From positions 1 to 6,297 of the forward strand of contig CASEST010000108.1 of NCBI GenBank assembly GCA_949290725.1: a stretch of 6,297 nucleotides of DNA, written 5' to 3'. Below the pieces are notes generated by a model that saw only the letters and a list, made by a program, of their open reading frames with translations, was not told where the DNA came from and ran no database searches. A program made the translations under genes and the position numbers. This DNA comes from an uncultured bacterium (GTDB lineage: Bacteria > Bacillota_I > Bacilli_A > RFN20 > CAG-826). This document shows positions 4,750 to 6,297 of the stretch, in pieces (the stretch's first letter is position 1; every line of letters begins with the position of its first letter).

Positions 4750-6186
4750 ATGGCAATTGATATTTTAATTTTAATTTTATTTTTGTTAGGTATAGGATTA
4801 GGTTTATTAAGAAATCCTTTTATGGCCTTAATTCATTTAGTTTTATTTATTGGCTTTACTTATCTTTTTTATTTTATCTTTATCCCTATTACTCCATCTT
4901 TGCTTTCTTTATTTGATATAAGCGTTGATGAATTAGCGACCAGTTTAACTAATGCTTTTTCTTCAATAAATTTGGAATTGAATAATTTAGCTAATTCATT
5001 TAATTATGCTCCACAGATTTTAGATGATACTTATTTAACTAACGCTTATAACCTCGCTTTAATAAATAGTTTGCTTTCTTTAATTATCTTTTTAATTTCA
5101 GCAGTAATCTCTTTAATAGTATCTTATTTATTTGCTTGGTTGATTTATGGTTTATTAAAGAAATTTGTATTCAAGAAAAGAGAAGATATATTTAAAAATA
5201 AAAAGCCGGTAAAGATGTTATCTTCATCATTAATATCTTTTATATTTGTCTTTTTTTCCGTTTCTTTTATTGCTTCGCCCTATCAAATAGTCCGTAAAGA
5301 ATTTAATAATGTTTTAACTAGTATTAATTTAATGGAAGATATCAATTTAAGTGGAACCGATGCTTTAATTTTAAAAGCCGATGATTTAAAAAATAATTTA
5401 AATAATTTAAAAACTTATGTAAATGATTTAAACGATTTAAAGAATTATTATTTAAATGAAGCTAATCAGGTTTTGCCACTTGTTGATGATTTATCTTATA
5501 AATTAAACCAAATGGATTTAAAAGTAGATCGATTATTAGCTCAAGGTGTTACTTCAATATCTTCATATTCTTTAAGTGAAATCTCTTCAACTATTGAAGA
5601 AGGGATTGAAATAATCGCTTTAATCGAAGAGAATCTTGATCCTTATATTGATGAATTTGATCGATATGAGGAAGAGATTAATTCAGCTTTAAATTCGATT
5701 GATGATGGAATTGCAACTATCGATCAAAACATTAATTCCTTTAATGAAACGATTAATGTTTTAACTGGAGTAGATGAAGAAATTAATAAAATGAAAGGTT
5801 TATTTAATGATATTTCTTTTGCTTTACCTTTATCATCTTGGTTTGATTTTATGTTAAATATTAATTATGGCTATATGGGTGTTTCTTATGAAGGAGCTGA
5901 CTCTTTAAATATTGAATTTAATAAATTAGTCTCAAGTTTAGATAATATTATTAAATATAATATTGAGCATGTTAATCAAAGTATTCCTTCTATATTAACT
6001 GAAGCTGAAGAAGCTTTAAATAAAGGCGAAGAAACTTATTTAGATGGAGTTAATAAGTTAAATGAGGTCAATCAAATGCTTGAAGAAAATAAAGAAGTAA
6101 TTGATGAAGCTCTAGCTAAGAAAGATCGTTTTATCGAAATAAATGATTATATTAATGAAATATATGATTTAGTTATGGAATATTAA
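4750..6186 (+). CDS. Membrane protein, CvpA-like topology with long extracellular helical domain
   Basis: Function unknown. The 478-residue product has four predicted membrane segments at about 3-20, 24-45, 105-136 and 157-179. The loop between the third and fourth is strongly basic (KKFVFKKREDIFKNKKPVK) and so probably cytoplasmic. That places the 46-104 loop, which has no basic residues, and the C-terminal 300 residues outside the cell. The four-helix layout and the N-terminal aspartate before a hydrophobic stretch recall CvpA-family proteins, which are about 160-180 residues long. This resemblance is weak and not proven. The C-terminal part is acidic, rich in N, L, D and E, and has heptad-like stretches (about 203-265, 280-350 and 385-470), interrupted by an aromatic, glycine-containing patch at 364-380. 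I see no cysteine and no signal-cleavage or anchoring motif. The start is supported by a good Shine-Dalgarno sequence. The gene stands alone between the tRNA terminator and a convergent gene. Confidence 0.85.
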   Translation: MAIDILILILFLLGIGLGLLRNPFMALIHLVLFIGFTYLFYFIFIPITPSLLSLFDISVDELATSLTNAFSSINLELNNLANSFNYAPQILDDTYLTNAYNLALINSLLSLIIFLISAVISLIVSYLFAWLIYGLLKKFVFKKREDIFKNKKPVKMLSSSLISFIFVFFSVSFIASPYQIVRKEFNNVLTSINLMEDINLSGTDALILKADDLKNNLNNLKTYVNDLNDLKNYYLNEANQVLPLVDDLSYKLNQMDLKVDRLLAQGVTSISSYSLSEISSTIEEGIEIIALIEENLDPYIDEFDRYEEEINSALNSIDDGIATIDQNINSFNETINVLTGVDEEINKMKGLFNDISFALPLSSWFDFMLNINYGYMGVSYEGADSLNIEFNKLVSSLDNIIKYNIEHVNQSIPSILTEAEEALNKGEETYLDGVNKLNEVNQMLEENKEVIDEALAKKDRFIEINDYINEIYDLVMEY

Positions 6187-6220
6187 AAAAGATTAAGAAT
6201 TACTCTTCATCTTTTTTAAT
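6182..6220. terminator. Bidirectional terminator shared by two convergent genes
   Basis: A 12-bp outer stem (6182-6193 with 6209-6220), one mismatch, an inner 4-bp stem (6195-6198 with 6204-6207) and a 5-nt loop form a long hairpin. Each strand ends its stem in six T residues, so it can act both ways. The stop codon of the membrane protein (6184-6186) lies in one arm. The stop of the minus-strand gene (6202-6200) lies in the loop and inner stem side, and its last codons are in the other arm. Confidence 0.75.
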
Positions 6221-6297
6221 TGGTAATATTTTTTTGATGTCTATTTTATCATCATTATCGTCATCTTCATTATTCTTTTTAACTAATAATTTTTCTA
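6200..6297 (-). CDS. C-terminal end of an unidentified convergent gene
   Basis: Reading the minus strand from the right edge, one frame stays open for 31 codons and ends with TAA at 6202-6200. The peptide is highly charged: it starts EKLLVKKNN, has an Asp/Asn-rich stretch, and ends KIDIKKILPIKKDEE. Such tails are often disordered C-termini. Codon usage fits the neighbours, and the TAA falls in a hairpin suited to ending transcription, which supports a real gene. The start and all defining domains lie beyond the window, so no function can be given. Confidence 0.55.
   Translation of the reverse strand, partial: EKLLVKKNNEDDDNDDKIDIKKILPIKKDEE

Noticed and set aside
5380..5450. Repeated AATTTAAA-like words in the membrane protein gene.
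   Set aside because: They reflect repeated Asn-Leu-Lys/Asp codons in the helical domain, not a DNA repeat array.

Overview
The window looks like a chromosomal stretch from a very AT-rich, low-GC Gram-positive bacterium, probably a Bacilli-class relative of the Erysipelotrichales, RF39 or Acholeplasma-like groups. The basis is codon usage dominated by A and T, TAA as every visible stop, tryptophan encoded by TGG with no in-frame TGA (so not the Mycoplasma code), CCA-encoded tRNAs, and housekeeping proteins that read like Firmicutes homologues. The lineage is inferred from style, not from a database match.

Layout. 1-1052 (minus): a class I PLP-dependent aminotransferase whose C-terminus lies beyond the left edge. 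1053-1250: a divergent control region with a good sigma-A promoter for the aminotransferase, an extended -10 box for the regulator on the plus strand, and several short dyads. 1251-2252: a LacI/CcpA-like repressor that appears to be read from a leaderless mRNA. 2329-3039: adenine phosphoribosyltransferase (apt) with an unusual C-terminal extension of about 65 residues. 3070-4320: tyrosyl-tRNA synthetase (tyrS), 30 nt behind apt and probably in the same transcript. 4328-4361: a perfect 14-bp inverted repeat without a U-tract. 4376-4683: a compact tRNA transcription unit with promoter, small leader hairpin, tRNA-Asp(GUC), tRNA-Phe(GAA) and a clear intrinsic terminator. 4750-6186: a four-helix membrane protein with CvpA-like topology and a predicted extracellular helical domain of about 300 residues. 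6200-6297 (minus): the last 31 codons of a convergent gene. A two-way terminator hairpin overlaps the ends of both of these last genes.

How the parts fit. Apt (purine salvage), TyrRS and the two tRNAs are housekeeping functions of nucleotide supply and translation. The LacI-family protein is the only regulator visible. Its gene is divergent from an amino-acid aminotransferase, and the shared 198-bp region carries repeated ATGAAAA half-sites, so self-regulation and control of the aminotransferase are plausible but unproven. No mobile element, CRISPR array or defence gene is visible. I see no convincing new multi-gene system. The least explained elements are the membrane protein, the Apt extension, the leaderless regulator and the inverted repeat after tyrS.
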